A DNA stretch of 64,000 bases from Flavobacteriaceae bacterium PS02337 (GTDB lineage Bacteria; Bacteroidota; Bacteroidia; Flavobacteriales; Flavobacteriaceae): contig JASCOE010000001.1 in assembly GCA_029959285.1 (NCBI GenBank), forward strand, positions 124,001 to 188,000, written 5' to 3'. The notes under the pieces are model-generated. The model saw only the letters and a program-made list of their open reading frames with translations, was not told the DNA's origin and ran no database searches. The position numbers were made by a program, and so were the translations under genes. Below are positions 42,419 to 51,587 of the stretch, one piece after another. The first letter of the stretch is position 1. Each line of letters begins with the position of its first letter.

Positions 42419-42682
42419 CTATTTTTTATGATATATTTCTATTATTTCAGTAATATGAACAATAATAAGGCGTCGCGTTTAGTAAAAATAGTAAAAAAAC
42501 ATATAAAATCATCAATTTAAGACTTATTCTGCGTTTCAAATTAGAATAAAAAAGACATTTAACATCCTGTATTCAAAATATTTGCTTATTCAAGAGGCAA
42601 ATTTAAACAAAGATTTATATAAAATTGATAGAGCTTTGGCACAAAGTATTGATGTTTATTATAAATTTTCTTTTAAAACAAA
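42419..42682. other. Intergenic stretch, no gene supported
   Basis: AT-rich. A 21-codon frame beginning M-N-N-N-K-A-S-R-L-V (about 42457-42520) is basic but too short to support. Nothing else stands out. Confidence 0.45.
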
Positions 42683-42710
42683 AAAGCCTCTACATTTCTG
42701 TAAAGGCTTT
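42683..42710 (-). terminator. Terminator of the CAT-anticodon tRNA
   Basis: AAAGCCT (42683-42689) pairs with AGGCTTT (42704-42710), with inner TACA/TGTA pairing, and an A-run on the left for the minus-strand T-tail. Confidence 0.8.
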
Positions 42711-42726
42711 CAATTTTCTAAAAGAG

Positions 42727-42800
42727 TGGTCCCACCTGGGCTCGAACCAGGGACCACCTGATTATGAGTCAGGTGCTCTAACCAGCTGAGCTATAGGACC
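42727..42800 (-). tRNA. tRNA with anticodon CAT (Met elongator or Ile2)
   Basis: 74-nt cloverleaf on the minus strand: acceptor GGTCCTA/TGGGACC, discriminator A, anticodon stem CCTGA/TCAGG around CTCATAA. CAT could be elongator Met or lysidine-modified Ile2; the sequence alone does not settle it. Its 3' end faces the second defence locus, but no duplicated 3' segment was found, so there is no sign of tRNA-targeted insertion here. Confidence 0.93.
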
Positions 42801-42813
42801 GGTTTAGAGGATG

Positions 42814-42844
42814 CAATATTACTACTATTTTTCATTCACTCCAA
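42814..42844 (-). promoter_or_regulatory. Promoter of the CAT-anticodon tRNA
   Basis: Minus-strand TTG (42844-42842), a 20-bp spacer, TAATATTG (42821-42814); one mismatch to TAnnTTTG. It lies 14 bp before the tRNA. Confidence 0.55.
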
Positions 42845-42946
42845 ATATTTTAAGACATCATTTGTATTTAATTTTAAATCTTTCCTTGAATTTCAAAAAC
42901 GAAATTGATTTTCAATGTCTTATTCAAAAACTAAACTGTCATTTTT

Positions 42947-43351
42947 TTATTTAATTTCTTGACAAAGCTCCACCAAAACGCCATTTGTGTTCTTCGGATG
43001 CAGAAAAACAACCAGTTTATTGTCGGCGCCTTTCTTCGGAACTTCGTTTATTAGCACAAAACCTTCCTTTTTTAAACGGACAATTTCTGCTTCGATATCA
43101 TCAACATCAAAAGCAATGTGGTGAATTCCTTCTCCTTTTTTGTCCAAAAATTTCGCAATCGGACTTTCTGGATTTGTTGCCACCAAAAGTTCAATTTTAT
43201 TATTTCCCGTTTGAAAAAAAGAAGTGAGAACGCCTTCGCTTTCTACTGCTTCCATTTTATAAGACGGAACGCCAAGCATTTTTTCGAACAAAACATTGGC
43301 ATCGTCCATATTTTTTACCGCAATTCCGATATGTTCTATTTTGTTTACCAT
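42947..43351 (-). CDS. mce: Methylmalonyl-CoA epimerase
   Basis: 134 aa VOC-fold protein with I-E-H-I-G-I-A-V near the start, G-I-H-H-I-A-F-D-V, and a final G-V-L-V-E-L-C-Q giving the His/Glu metal ligands. It interconverts (R)- and (S)-methylmalonyl-CoA in propionate metabolism. Length is standard. It follows the 785-aa protein gene by 9 bp in the same direction. Confidence 0.92.
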   Translation of the reverse strand: MVNKIEHIGIAVKNMDDANVLFEKMLGVPSYKMEAVESEGVLTSFFQTGNNKIELLVATNPESPIAKFLDKKGEGIHHIAFDVDDIEAEIVRLKKEGFVLINEVPKKGADNKLVVFLHPKNTNGVLVELCQEIK

Positions 43352-43360
43352 CGTTTCAAT

Positions 43361-45718
43361 TTATTGATTGACATACGTATTAAAATAACCGCATTCTGCA
43401 ATTACATCTTGATAATATTTAGTATCTGAATACTCTTTTCTCAAGGCTTTAAACGAATTCCAAGCTATAAAATTAACTTTATCATCCTGAATTTCCCAAT
43501 AACTGTTTATCGCACTGTACTTTTTATTGTAATAATCGTTTCGTTCGCATTTCGAAATCAGATACAAACATTTTGCTTTTTGTTCTTTGTTCGAAGCCGC
43601 TTCAAATGCTTTTTGATAATACATTTTCGAAACCGAATTATTGGTAATCATTTCTTTCATCGCATCCCTAAACGAATAAGGACTCGAACCGTAACCGACA
43701 ATATTAATTTCGTAGAAAGTTCTTCCGTTACCGAAATGAGAAATGTTATAAAATGCATTTCCTAATAAAAGACTGTTCGTATAAACATCTTCTTTCTGCG
43801 CCAATTTATCTTGCATTGATTTTATTGTCGTCAAAAAATCCATGTAAGTATATTTTCTTTTTTGATACGCAACGTGATCGCAATCGTGACAATCTTTAAT
43901 ACTTCCGTTAAACGGATTTCCTAAAAATTTATAATATTGAACCGAATCTGCTTGTTTTAAAAACTCAATTGCTTCTGGAATTTTGTTCTTGAAAGTCGCC
44001 TGAACCACTTGAAAATTATTAATATCTTTCAATTTTAAACTATAAATTCCCGCTCCGATTTTCTCAATTTCAGTTTTGTTCGTTTTCTCTAAAAAGCTTT
44101 TCATTTCTAACAAACTTTTTTCATTATCATAAAATGAATTTCCGTCGTTCCAGTAACTGTAACGCGATTCATTAAACAATTCTGCCATAACCGCATTTGG
44201 TTTTGATTTGTATAATGAAGACAAATAGTTTTTGCTCCATTGCGCAGCATTTTGATAACGAAATTCGTTTCCTTTATATGTTTTCGGCAATTCGAAATAC
44301 AACCAATTCAAATCGGTTAAAACTGTTTTTACGTTGTTGTCGTCCAGTTTTTCAATTTTGCTTAAATTATTTACAAAACGTAATAATCGAATTTGATATT
44401 TAGCCAATTCATTCTTTGGAAGCGTTTTTTCTGCTTTAGTATAATTCTTATCAGCATTCGCATAATCGCCTTTTAACGTTTGAAGATAGCCTATCGCAAT
44501 ATCCCATAAATATGGTTTTTGAGTATTTCCTGCAGCCGAAATTTTAGCAATTAAATCTACGGCACTGTTATCGATTTTTACTTTATTTTCGGTTTTATTT
44601 TCCGCAACAGTTTGTGGTTTTGGCTGTTGATTTTCACCAGCATTTTGCTGAAAAGAGTTGTTCATTTTTTGTTCTAAAGAATTCACCAAACGAGTTGCCA
44701 AATAATTTAAATGTTCGCTTTTTGGATCTAATTCGTAGATTTTTTCAATAGCTTGTTTTTCATCTTTATAATAACCGTGAATGGCCCAAAGTGCCGCTTT
44801 TTCTTTATTATCTTTTGCCATTGCCAAAGCTTTTGTCCAATCTGATTCGTTTTTTGGATGAAAACTATACGCCGTTACCACTCTCAATTCTGGACATTTA
44901 TCAAAAACTTGCGCGTACAAATAATTCGCAACCGCATATTTTTTCTGTTTATGATTGATTCCCGCAACATAAGCCAACGCACGATAATACAGCGTATTTT
45001 TCGCAACTGAACTTTCTGTTTTATTAAAAAAGTCAATCGCTTTTTGTTTGTCATTACTGTAAAAACGCGCTTTCATGGTCAAGAACCAATATCTATTTTT
45101 CAAAAACGGATCAGATAAAGTATTGTACACATTTTCGATAGACTGAATCATTTTGGCATCATTAAAAGTTTTTGCCACAACGGGATCGTAACTCCAATAA
45201 TCTTCGCCAATAGAAACGGTTTCTATTTTTTGAGCCAAATACAAAAATTCGATAAAGTTTTTCACTTTCTCGTCTTTCAAATTCAGCTTTTTGCCCCATT
45301 TTTGAGAACCTTTATTTTCTTTTTTGGTTTTAAGAAAAACATGCAGATCTGCTATTTCTTCTTTGTTTTTAATTCCGTTTTTATCATCAGAATAATATCT
45401 TGGTTTTTCATCGCCAATCAAAAAATAATTGACAGTTGTCGTGTCCACTTTTCCTTTTAGATAATCGGCCCAATCTGATTTTATGTTTGAGTTGAATCGT
45501 GAATTGTGCTGTGTATCAAATCCAATTCCGTAGAAAATTCCACCCGATAAAAACAAAGGCGAATACGATTTGTCGGCAAAAGTTTCGGGCGTAAAATTTG
45601 AATTGTAACCAAAGAAATCCCAATCGTCTCCTCCGGCGCAGGCGTATATAATTCCGTATGCAGAAATCAAAACCGCACTAGAAACAAGAAATAATTTGCT
45701 TAAAAGTATTTTTCTCAT
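43361..45718 (-). CDS. Large secreted TPR-like hypothetical protein
   Basis: 785 aa with an N-terminal hydrophobic export signal ending I-Y-A-C-A-G-G (possibly lipidated at that Cys). The body is helical with several A-x-Y-L/Y-x-x-A segments suggesting TPR or SEL1-type repeats (about 180-480), and a D-C-H-D-C-D-H motif near 600. No enzyme family recognised. Its start overlaps the end of the preceding lipoprotein gene by 41 bp, implying coupling. It is probably an envelope protein peculiar to Bacteroidota. Confidence 0.75.
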   Translation of the reverse strand: MRKILLSKLFLVSSAVLISAYGIIYACAGGDDWDFFGYNSNFTPETFADKSYSPLFLSGGIFYGIGFDTQHNSRFNSNIKSDWADYLKGKVDTTTVNYFLIGDEKPRYYSDDKNGIKNKEEIADLHVFLKTKKENKGSQKWGKKLNLKDEKVKNFIEFLYLAQKIETVSIGEDYWSYDPVVAKTFNDAKMIQSIENVYNTLSDPFLKNRYWFLTMKARFYSNDKQKAIDFFNKTESSVAKNTLYYRALAYVAGINHKQKKYAVANYLYAQVFDKCPELRVVTAYSFHPKNESDWTKALAMAKDNKEKAALWAIHGYYKDEKQAIEKIYELDPKSEHLNYLATRLVNSLEQKMNNSFQQNAGENQQPKPQTVAENKTENKVKIDNSAVDLIAKISAAGNTQKPYLWDIAIGYLQTLKGDYANADKNYTKAEKTLPKNELAKYQIRLLRFVNNLSKIEKLDDNNVKTVLTDLNWLYFELPKTYKGNEFRYQNAAQWSKNYLSSLYKSKPNAVMAELFNESRYSYWNDGNSFYDNEKSLLEMKSFLEKTNKTEIEKIGAGIYSLKLKDINNFQVVQATFKNKIPEAIEFLKQADSVQYYKFLGNPFNGSIKDCHDCDHVAYQKRKYTYMDFLTTIKSMQDKLAQKEDVYTNSLLLGNAFYNISHFGNGRTFYEINIVGYGSSPYSFRDAMKEMITNNSVSKMYYQKAFEAASNKEQKAKCLYLISKCERNDYYNKKYSAINSYWEIQDDKVNFIAWNSFKALRKEYSDTKYYQDVIAECGYFNTYVNQ

Positions 45719-46682
45719 AATTATTTAAATTGAATTCGTCTAAATCGTAAAATATAATTTCTTTCGGCTTTTCCATCAGATTCTCTTCCAAATCTTTTGC
45801 CATTTCTTTTAAATCTGTTGTTTTAATTTCTTCTATTTTCAACAAATCGTTCTCTTCATAAAAAACTCCATTTTTGTAATTGGATTGTTTTACTTTGAAA
45901 AAAATTGGACTTGTTTTTTCAAAATTCGGGTCGTTTTCTAATGCTTTACTATTTATTTTAGAACGAAGTCCGATTACTTTATTGTTTCGAATGTGAACTG
46001 CCCAAGAATAAATTGGAAATGCAAAATTGAGACGAAGCGGATATTTTTTTAAACTCTTAAGATATTTCGCTGCGATTTTCTGATCGTAAATAGAATTTAG
46101 AGAATCTGGTGCAATCGATCCCATATTATAATACATTAAAACGCCGGAATCAACATTGGGAATTTTTGTCTTTTTGAAATATTTCACTTGATGCAATCGA
46201 ATTGTTGCCGAAAGTTTTTTCTTCGAAAGTTTCTTAAAAACTTCAATAAATTTCAAATAATTGGTTTTGCTTTTTAAAGTCCAATCGCAATCAATTTGAA
46301 TTTCTTGGCAAGTAATTTTATTTTTAGAATTGATTTGTTCAATAAAATCAAATGTTTTTTGAGCCAATTCATTTACATCGAGATTGGTTTCCGACATAAC
46401 TTTATTCTGAATAAAAACCACAGGAACAATCTCATATTCTTTCGGATTTTCTTCAAACCGAATTGGACTAATCGGAATTGGGAATTTATTTTCTGGATGC
46501 AATCCGATGTCAAAATATCTGACATAAAGTTTATGGACATTATTTTCATCCAAAACTTCTTTTTCTGTTTTTGAAAATTTGAAGATGGTTTTCCAATAAT
46601 AAAAAGAGACAACTGGCTTTTCACTTTTACCGCAAGACAACAGCAAAAAGAAGACTAAAATTGGAAAAATTCGTTTTAACAA
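45678..46682 (-). CDS. Hypothetical lipoprotein, TIM-barrel-like
   Basis: 334 aa. Lipoprotein signal with L-L-L-S-C-G-K (Cys17). The segments Y-V-R-Y-F-D-I, I-Q-I-D-C-D-W, A-T-I-R-L-H-Q and G-V-L-M-Y-Y-N-M-G alternate strands and helices as in a barrel-type hydrolase. The E/D-rich strand ends could be catalytic, but I cannot name a family with confidence. Overlaps the start of the 785-aa gene. Confidence 0.72.
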   Translation of the reverse strand: MLKRIFPILVFFLLLSCGKSEKPVVSFYYWKTIFKFSKTEKEVLDENNVHKLYVRYFDIGLHPENKFPIPISPIRFEENPKEYEIVPVVFIQNKVMSETNLDVNELAQKTFDFIEQINSKNKITCQEIQIDCDWTLKSKTNYLKFIEVFKKLSKKKLSATIRLHQVKYFKKTKIPNVDSGVLMYYNMGSIAPDSLNSIYDQKIAAKYLKSLKKYPLRLNFAFPIYSWAVHIRNNKVIGLRSKINSKALENDPNFEKTSPIFFKVKQSNYKNGVFYEENDLLKIEEIKTTDLKEMAKDLEENLMEKPKEIIFYDLDEFNLNNYEKNTFKQIISCF

Positions 46683-46856
46683 AACTCAGAAAATTACATT
46701 TGAAATCAAAAGTAAGAAATTATGACTGTTTAAAATATTCAAAACCATAAAAAATAAAGAAGAAACGCAAAAGCTCCAAATCCTAATAAATGCCCAAAAA
46801 ATTTCAATTAAAGCAAATATAATTGTTATTTTGTGCAATCAAATTGAAAAACCGTT

Positions 46857-48545
46857 ATGTTGAAAAACACTCTTAAATATATTTCATTTATTATTTTAAT
46901 ATCAATGATAAGCTGCGCGAAAAGAGGCAGTATTACCGGCGGTTTAAAAGATACTTTAGCACCCGTTTTAATCTCTAGTTTTCCTGAAAATTACAGTACC
47001 AACTTTAAAGGAAATACTATCGTTTTAAATTTTGATGAATATATTAAACTGAAAAACACCAACAAACAGCTGATTATTTCTCCACCAATGAAGAATGAGC
47101 CGTTAATTACGCCGTCTGGCGTGAGTAAGTTTTTGAAAATTGAAATTAGAGACACTTTACAGCCCAACACGACTTACAGTTTCAATTTCGGACAAGCGAT
47201 TACAGATAATAATGAAGGAAATGCTTTAAACCAATTTAAATATATTTTTTCGACTGGACCTTATATTGATTCGCTTAAACTGGGCGGAAGAATTAAGGAT
47301 TCACGCGAAAAATATGTAGATAATTTTGTTTCTGTAATGTTGTATGAAGTAAATGATAAATTTAAAGATTCGACTATTTACAAAGAATTTCCGCGTTATA
47401 TTACCAACACTTTAGATAGTTTGAGAACTTTTCAGTTTGAGAATTTAAAGGAAGGGAAATATCTTTTGGTTGCCTTGAAGGATAAAGGTTCTAATAATAA
47501 ATTCAATCCGAAAGATGATAAAATCGGGTTTATAAAACATTATATCACAATTCCAACAGACACGGTTTACGAAATAGAATTATTTAAAGAAGTATTGCCT
47601 TTAAAAGTTTTCAAACCAATTCAGGCTTCTGGAAACAGATTATTGCTTCCGTATGAAGGAAAACAGGATTTCAAAAAATCAAAACCAAAAATTACTCTTA
47701 AAAACAATACTGAAGTTTTAGAAACTATTGTAACGCAATTTCCTAAAAAAGATTCGCTTCAAATATGGTATAAACCGTTAAAAGCCGATTCGCTTTCTAT
47801 CGAAGTAGAAAAAGAAAAATACAATAAGAAGTTTACTTTTAGAATTAAAGATCTTAAAAAAGATACGCTTAATATAAAAGCGGTGCAAAATGGCCAGATT
47901 AATTTTAGAGAACGTTTTACTTTGGAAACCGAAACTCCATTGGTGAAATTTGATAAAACTAAAATGAAATTAACCAATAAAGATTCTACGGCTGTTGATT
48001 TTACGACAGAATACGATGAATTTGATCAAAAGTTTTATGTCGATTTCAAAAAAGAGCCCTTAGAAAAATACAATATGACTTTCTTACCTGGCGCATTGAC
48101 TGATTTTTATGAAAAATCTAATGATACGCTTTCGTACAAACTCTCTACCAAAGAGTTAGAAGATTATGGTAATATGATATTGAATTTAAGAAACGTAAAA
48201 CGTTTTCCTATTATCGTAGAAATAACAAACAAAAAAGGAGATAATGTGCTTGCCAGCGAATATTCTGAAGGCAACACAAAAATCGAATTTAATTTAGTAG
48301 CTCCAGAAGAATTTACCGTTCGCGTTATCTATGATGACAATAAAAATAAAGTTTACGATACTGGAAATTTCTTAACCAAAACTTACTCAGAAGAAGTCTT
48401 TTATTACCAAAAAGGCGTCGACGTTCGAGCCAACTGGGATGTTGACGAAACTATTGATTTGAGCATACCTTTTAATCCTGAAGTCGAGAAAAAGACAGAT
48501 GATAAAAAGAAAAAAGAAGCAGAAAAGAAACGGAAAGCGTTCTAG
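46857..48545 (+). CDS. Lipoprotein with N-terminal bacterial Ig-like domain
   Basis: 562 aa. Lipobox S-M-I-S-C (Cys20), then P-V-L-I-S-S-F-P-E-N-Y-S-T-N-F-K-G-N-T-I, a typical Big_5/SbsA Ig-like opening. R-D-T-L-Q-P-N-T-T-Y-S-F-N-F-G at about 95-110 closes that domain. The rest is beta-rich, and the C-terminus is a Lys/Glu run. It is an envelope lipoprotein widespread in flavobacteria, function unknown. Convergent with the nitrilase gene, 4-bp overlap. Confidence 0.82.
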   Translation: MLKNTLKYISFIILISMISCAKRGSITGGLKDTLAPVLISSFPENYSTNFKGNTIVLNFDEYIKLKNTNKQLIISPPMKNEPLITPSGVSKFLKIEIRDTLQPNTTYSFNFGQAITDNNEGNALNQFKYIFSTGPYIDSLKLGGRIKDSREKYVDNFVSVMLYEVNDKFKDSTIYKEFPRYITNTLDSLRTFQFENLKEGKYLLVALKDKGSNNKFNPKDDKIGFIKHYITIPTDTVYEIELFKEVLPLKVFKPIQASGNRLLLPYEGKQDFKKSKPKITLKNNTEVLETIVTQFPKKDSLQIWYKPLKADSLSIEVEKEKYNKKFTFRIKDLKKDTLNIKAVQNGQINFRERFTLETETPLVKFDKTKMKLTNKDSTAVDFTTEYDEFDQKFYVDFKKEPLEKYNMTFLPGALTDFYEKSNDTLSYKLSTKELEDYGNMILNLRNVKRFPIIVEITNKKGDNVLASEYSEGNTKIEFNLVAPEEFTVRVIYDDNKNKVYDTGNFLTKTYSEEVFYYQKGVDVRANWDVDETIDLSIPFNPEVEKKTDDKKKKEAEKKRKAF

Positions 48546-49309
48546 ATTTTAATTTCAAAAGTATCACCATCTCCTAGAAAATTTAGTTTTCTACGAGTTT
48601 CCAACATTATATTTTTATCCAATTCAGCCACAAAAACACCTTCTGTTTCTTGTGGCTTTATTATATAATTTCCCCAAAAATCAATTAACTGAGAATGTCC
48701 GTTGTGTTCAAAATTATTATCATCAAAACCAATTCTGTTTACGCCGGCAACATAACTTAAATTTTCTATGGCGCGCGCATTTAGCAAAGTATCCCAAGCG
48801 CTAGTTCTCACTTTTGGCCAATTGGCAACATATAAAAGCAGGTCGTAATTTTCGACATTTCTCGCAAAAACGGGAAATCTCAAATCGTAGCAAATCTGCA
48901 AGCAAATTTTCCAATCCAAATAATCGACAATTACTTTCTCAGTTCCTGGAGTGTAAAACTCATTTTCTCCTGCAAGCGAAAACAAATGCCTTTTGTCGTA
49001 ATATTGAAAATCTCCTGAAGGAAAAACAAAAAACATTCGGTTATAAAAATTTCCGTTTTCAGTAATAACTACACTTCCTGTTATCGCTGCATTTTTTTGT
49101 TTTGCTTTCAATTTCATCCATTCAACAGTTTCTCCTTGCATCGTTTCAGCAACGTCAGAAGCATTCATTGTAAAACCCGTCGAAAACATTTCAGGAAGTA
49201 CAATTAAATTTATTTCCGAATCTATTTCGTTGATTTTTGAGTCGAAGTTTTCTCTGTTTTTTGAAGCGTCTTCCCAAAAAAGATCTGTTTGAATTAAAGC
49301 AATTTTCAT
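48542..49309 (-). CDS. Nitrilase-superfamily amidase (omega-amidase-like)
   Basis: 255 aa with the Glu-Lys-Cys triad visible: Glu40 in L-P-E-M-F, Lys106 in D-K-R-H-L-F, Cys140 in L-Q-I-C-Y-D-L-R-F-P. S-T-G-F-T-M is typical of the YafV/Nit2 omega-amidase group, which hydrolyses alpha-ketoglutaramate-like amides. Cytoplasmic. Specific substrate inferred only. Confidence 0.88.
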   Translation of the reverse strand: MKIALIQTDLFWEDASKNRENFDSKINEIDSEINLIVLPEMFSTGFTMNASDVAETMQGETVEWMKLKAKQKNAAITGSVVITENGNFYNRMFFVFPSGDFQYYDKRHLFSLAGENEFYTPGTEKVIVDYLDWKICLQICYDLRFPVFARNVENYDLLLYVANWPKVRTSAWDTLLNARAIENLSYVAGVNRIGFDDNNFEHNGHSQLIDFWGNYIIKPQETEGVFVAELDKNIMLETRRKLNFLGDGDTFEIKI

Positions 49310-49492
49310 TTCAGTATATTTTTATATAAAGGTAGAAAACATCAGCGTAACCTTCATTTATTACTCTGTAATTTTAACATTATGACTGCAAAAAAAACGC
49401 AGTTTTTGCAAAAAAAATGCGATGTGTGAAATTATTTTATATATTTGAAAATCTTACCACAATTATAACTAACTAAAAACCAATCACAAATC

Positions 49493-50812
49493 ATGAGCAT
49501 TTTGATACTCACAGCTTGCATTATTTTCTTGATTTTACAGATTGCTTGGTTTAAAATTAATCCGTTTATCGCGTTTATCATTACGTCACTTTTGGCCGCA
49601 CTTTTTTTAGGATTGCCAGTAGAAACGATTTCCCCTGTTTTGCAAAAAGGTCTTGGCGAAATGCTCGGTTCAATAACTTTGATTATTGTTTTCGGAACTT
49701 GCATTGGTAAACTCGCCGTTTCGTCTGGAGCCGCAAAAGTGATTGCGAAAACAGTTATGAATTGGACTGGGAGAAAGTATGTTCGTTTGGGTTTAATGAT
49801 TACTGGATTTATAATCGGAATTCCGCTTTTTTACAGCGTTGGTTTTGTGCTTTTGGTTCCGCTGATATTTTCAGTCGCGCATCAATTTAAATTATCAAAA
49901 GTTTATTTGGGAATTCCGATGCTGGCTTCGCTTTCTGTTGCTCATGGTTTTCTGCCGCCGCATCCTTCACCAATGGCACTGAGCAGTATATTGAAAGCAG
50001 ATATTGGTTTGGTTTTAATTTATGGAATTATAATCGCGATTCCGACCATTTTAATTGCTGGACTTTGGTTTTCGACTCGCTTTAAAAACATCCAAACCGA
50101 ATCGGAACATGAAATTTTAAATGTGGAAGAAATTACCAATGAAGGCAAACTGCCCAGTTTTGGATTGAGTTTATTCTCGGCTTTATTTCCCGTTTTCGGA
50201 TTAACGATTACTTCTTTACTTCCATTAATCTCAGATAATGAAAAACTAATTGCTATTTGCAAAATCATTGGCGATCCAAGTATCATAATGTTATTATCGC
50301 TTCTTCTATGCACTTATACTTTAGGAATTAAAATGAACAGAACTATGTCTTCTGTTATGGACGATTATACACAAGCCATAAAAGATGTGGCGTTAATTGT
50401 TTTAATTGTCGGCGGTGCGGGTTGCCTCAAAGAAGTTATGATCGTCAGCGGTGTAAACGAAACCATTGTAGCAACTTTAAATCAAGTTAACATTCATCCG
50501 TTTTTATTGGCGTGGATTATGGCGGCGATAATTCGTATTTGTGTGGGTTCTGCAACCGCAGCTGGTTTAATGACAGCCAGCGTTTTATTACCTTTACTAC
50601 AATCTAACAATCTCGATCCCAATCTCTTTGTTCTTTCTGTTGGAGCCGGAAGTTTAATGTGTTCACATGTTAACGATCCAAGTTTCTGGATGTTCAAAGA
50701 ATATTTCAATATTAGTCTAAAAGACACTTTTAAATCCTGGACGGTTATGGAATCGCTAGTTTCTGTTCTGGGAATTGTATTTATATTTATTTTAAACGCT
50801 TTAATACATTAA
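49493..50812 (+). CDS. GntP-family permease
   Basis: 439 aa, 12 or more hydrophobic helices. Family hallmarks include G-L-G-E-M-L-G-S, H-G-F-L-P-P-H-P-S-P, G-S-A-T-A-A-G-L-M-T-A-S and S-H-V-N-D-P-S-F-W. The GntP family imports sugar acids, and some members import D-amino acids such as D-serine. Here it is followed 4 bp later by a RidA-like gene and then by amino-acid genes, so a D-amino acid or similar substrate is more likely than gluconate. Confidence 0.88.
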   Translation: MSILILTACIIFLILQIAWFKINPFIAFIITSLLAALFLGLPVETISPVLQKGLGEMLGSITLIIVFGTCIGKLAVSSGAAKVIAKTVMNWTGRKYVRLGLMITGFIIGIPLFYSVGFVLLVPLIFSVAHQFKLSKVYLGIPMLASLSVAHGFLPPHPSPMALSSILKADIGLVLIYGIIIAIPTILIAGLWFSTRFKNIQTESEHEILNVEEITNEGKLPSFGLSLFSALFPVFGLTITSLLPLISDNEKLIAICKIIGDPSIIMLLSLLLCTYTLGIKMNRTMSSVMDDYTQAIKDVALIVLIVGGAGCLKEVMIVSGVNETIVATLNQVNIHPFLLAWIMAAIIRICVGSATAAGLMTASVLLPLLQSNNLDPNLFVLSVGAGSLMCSHVNDPSFWMFKEYFNISLKDTFKSWTVMESLVSVLGIVFIFILNALIH

Positions 50813-50816
50813 AATC

Positions 50817-51284
50817 ATGAGTTTAAATCCGCAAGAAAAATTCGAAAGTCTAGGTTTATCACTTCCTCCTGCTCCACAGCCGTTGGGAATTTATAAACCG
50901 TATTTAGTAGACGGAAAATATTTATATCTATCTGGTCATGGTCCTGTTCAAGACGATAAATCTTTAATCATCGGACGCATTGGAGAAGATATGGATATCG
51001 AAGCAGGAAAATTAGCCGCAAGACAAGTCGGTTTAACCATGCTTTCTACAATTGCAACCAATTTTGGAAGTTTGAATAAAGTAAAAAGAGTAATCAAAGT
51101 TCTCGGAATGGTAAATTGTACTTCAGATTTTTTGAAACATCCGTACGTAATCAACGGTTGCAGCGAATTATTTGCAGAAGTCTGGGGACAAGAAAACGGA
51201 ATCGGCGTGAGAAGCGCTGTCGGATTTGGTTCTCTTCCAGACAATATTCCTGTTGAAGTTGAAGCGCTTTTTGAATTACATTAA
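50817..51284 (+). CDS. RidA family protein
   Basis: 155 aa of the longer RidA-like subgroup: Y-L-S-G-H-G-P, A-A-R-Q-V-G-L-T-M-L-S, V-N-C-T-S-D-F and G-V-R-S-A-V-G-F-G-S-L-P with the Arg that binds enamine or imine carboxylates, ending E-V-E-A-L-F-E-L. RidA proteins deaminate reactive enamines made by PLP enzymes, which suits the PLP enzyme encoded downstream. 4 bp after the permease gene. Confidence 0.9.
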   Translation: MSLNPQEKFESLGLSLPPAPQPLGIYKPYLVDGKYLYLSGHGPVQDDKSLIIGRIGEDMDIEAGKLAARQVGLTMLSTIATNFGSLNKVKRVIKVLGMVNCTSDFLKHPYVINGCSELFAEVWGQENGIGVRSAVGFGSLPDNIPVEVEALFELH

Positions 51285-51299
51285 TTAGTTTTTTTTAAA

Positions 51300-51562
51300 T
51301 ACATAGAAACATAGTTTATTTAGATTTATAAATAAGGAAAATGAAAGAAACTAGTTTCTAACACATAGCTATGTGAATTTAAATAAGTGAAATGCCTTTT
51401 TCAACACAAAAGAAAACTATGACTCTATGTGTTAAAAATTTAGCCACAGATTACAAGGATTAAAAAGATTAAGCTGCGTGATCTGCCACACGAGCGATAG
51501 CAAACTGGCGAAGCAAATCTGCGAGAGAAAAAAATCCTTTCAAATCATTTTAATCTGTGGCA
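51300..51562. repeat. Two nested inverted repeats
   Basis: ATACATAGAAACATAGTTT (51300-51318) is mirrored by AACTATGACTCTATGTGTT (51416-51434), with a perfect CACATAGCTATGTG palindrome at 51362-51375. A second unit has arms GCCACAGATTA (from 51443) and TAATCTGTGGC (51551-51561). Both types look like dispersed flavobacterial intergenic repeats. They fill the 303-bp gap and may separate permease-ridA from the next genes. Confidence 0.6.
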
Positions 51563-51587
51563 AAAAAATTAAACAAAATATAGATTT

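Noticed and set aside
42457-42520. 21-codon basic peptide frame
   Set aside because: No promoter and no conserved feature visible; chance is likely in AT-rich DNA.
38906-42726. Second integrative element at the CAT-anticodon tRNA
   Set aside because: No integrase, and no duplicate of the tRNA 3' end was found near 38.9-39.4 kb.
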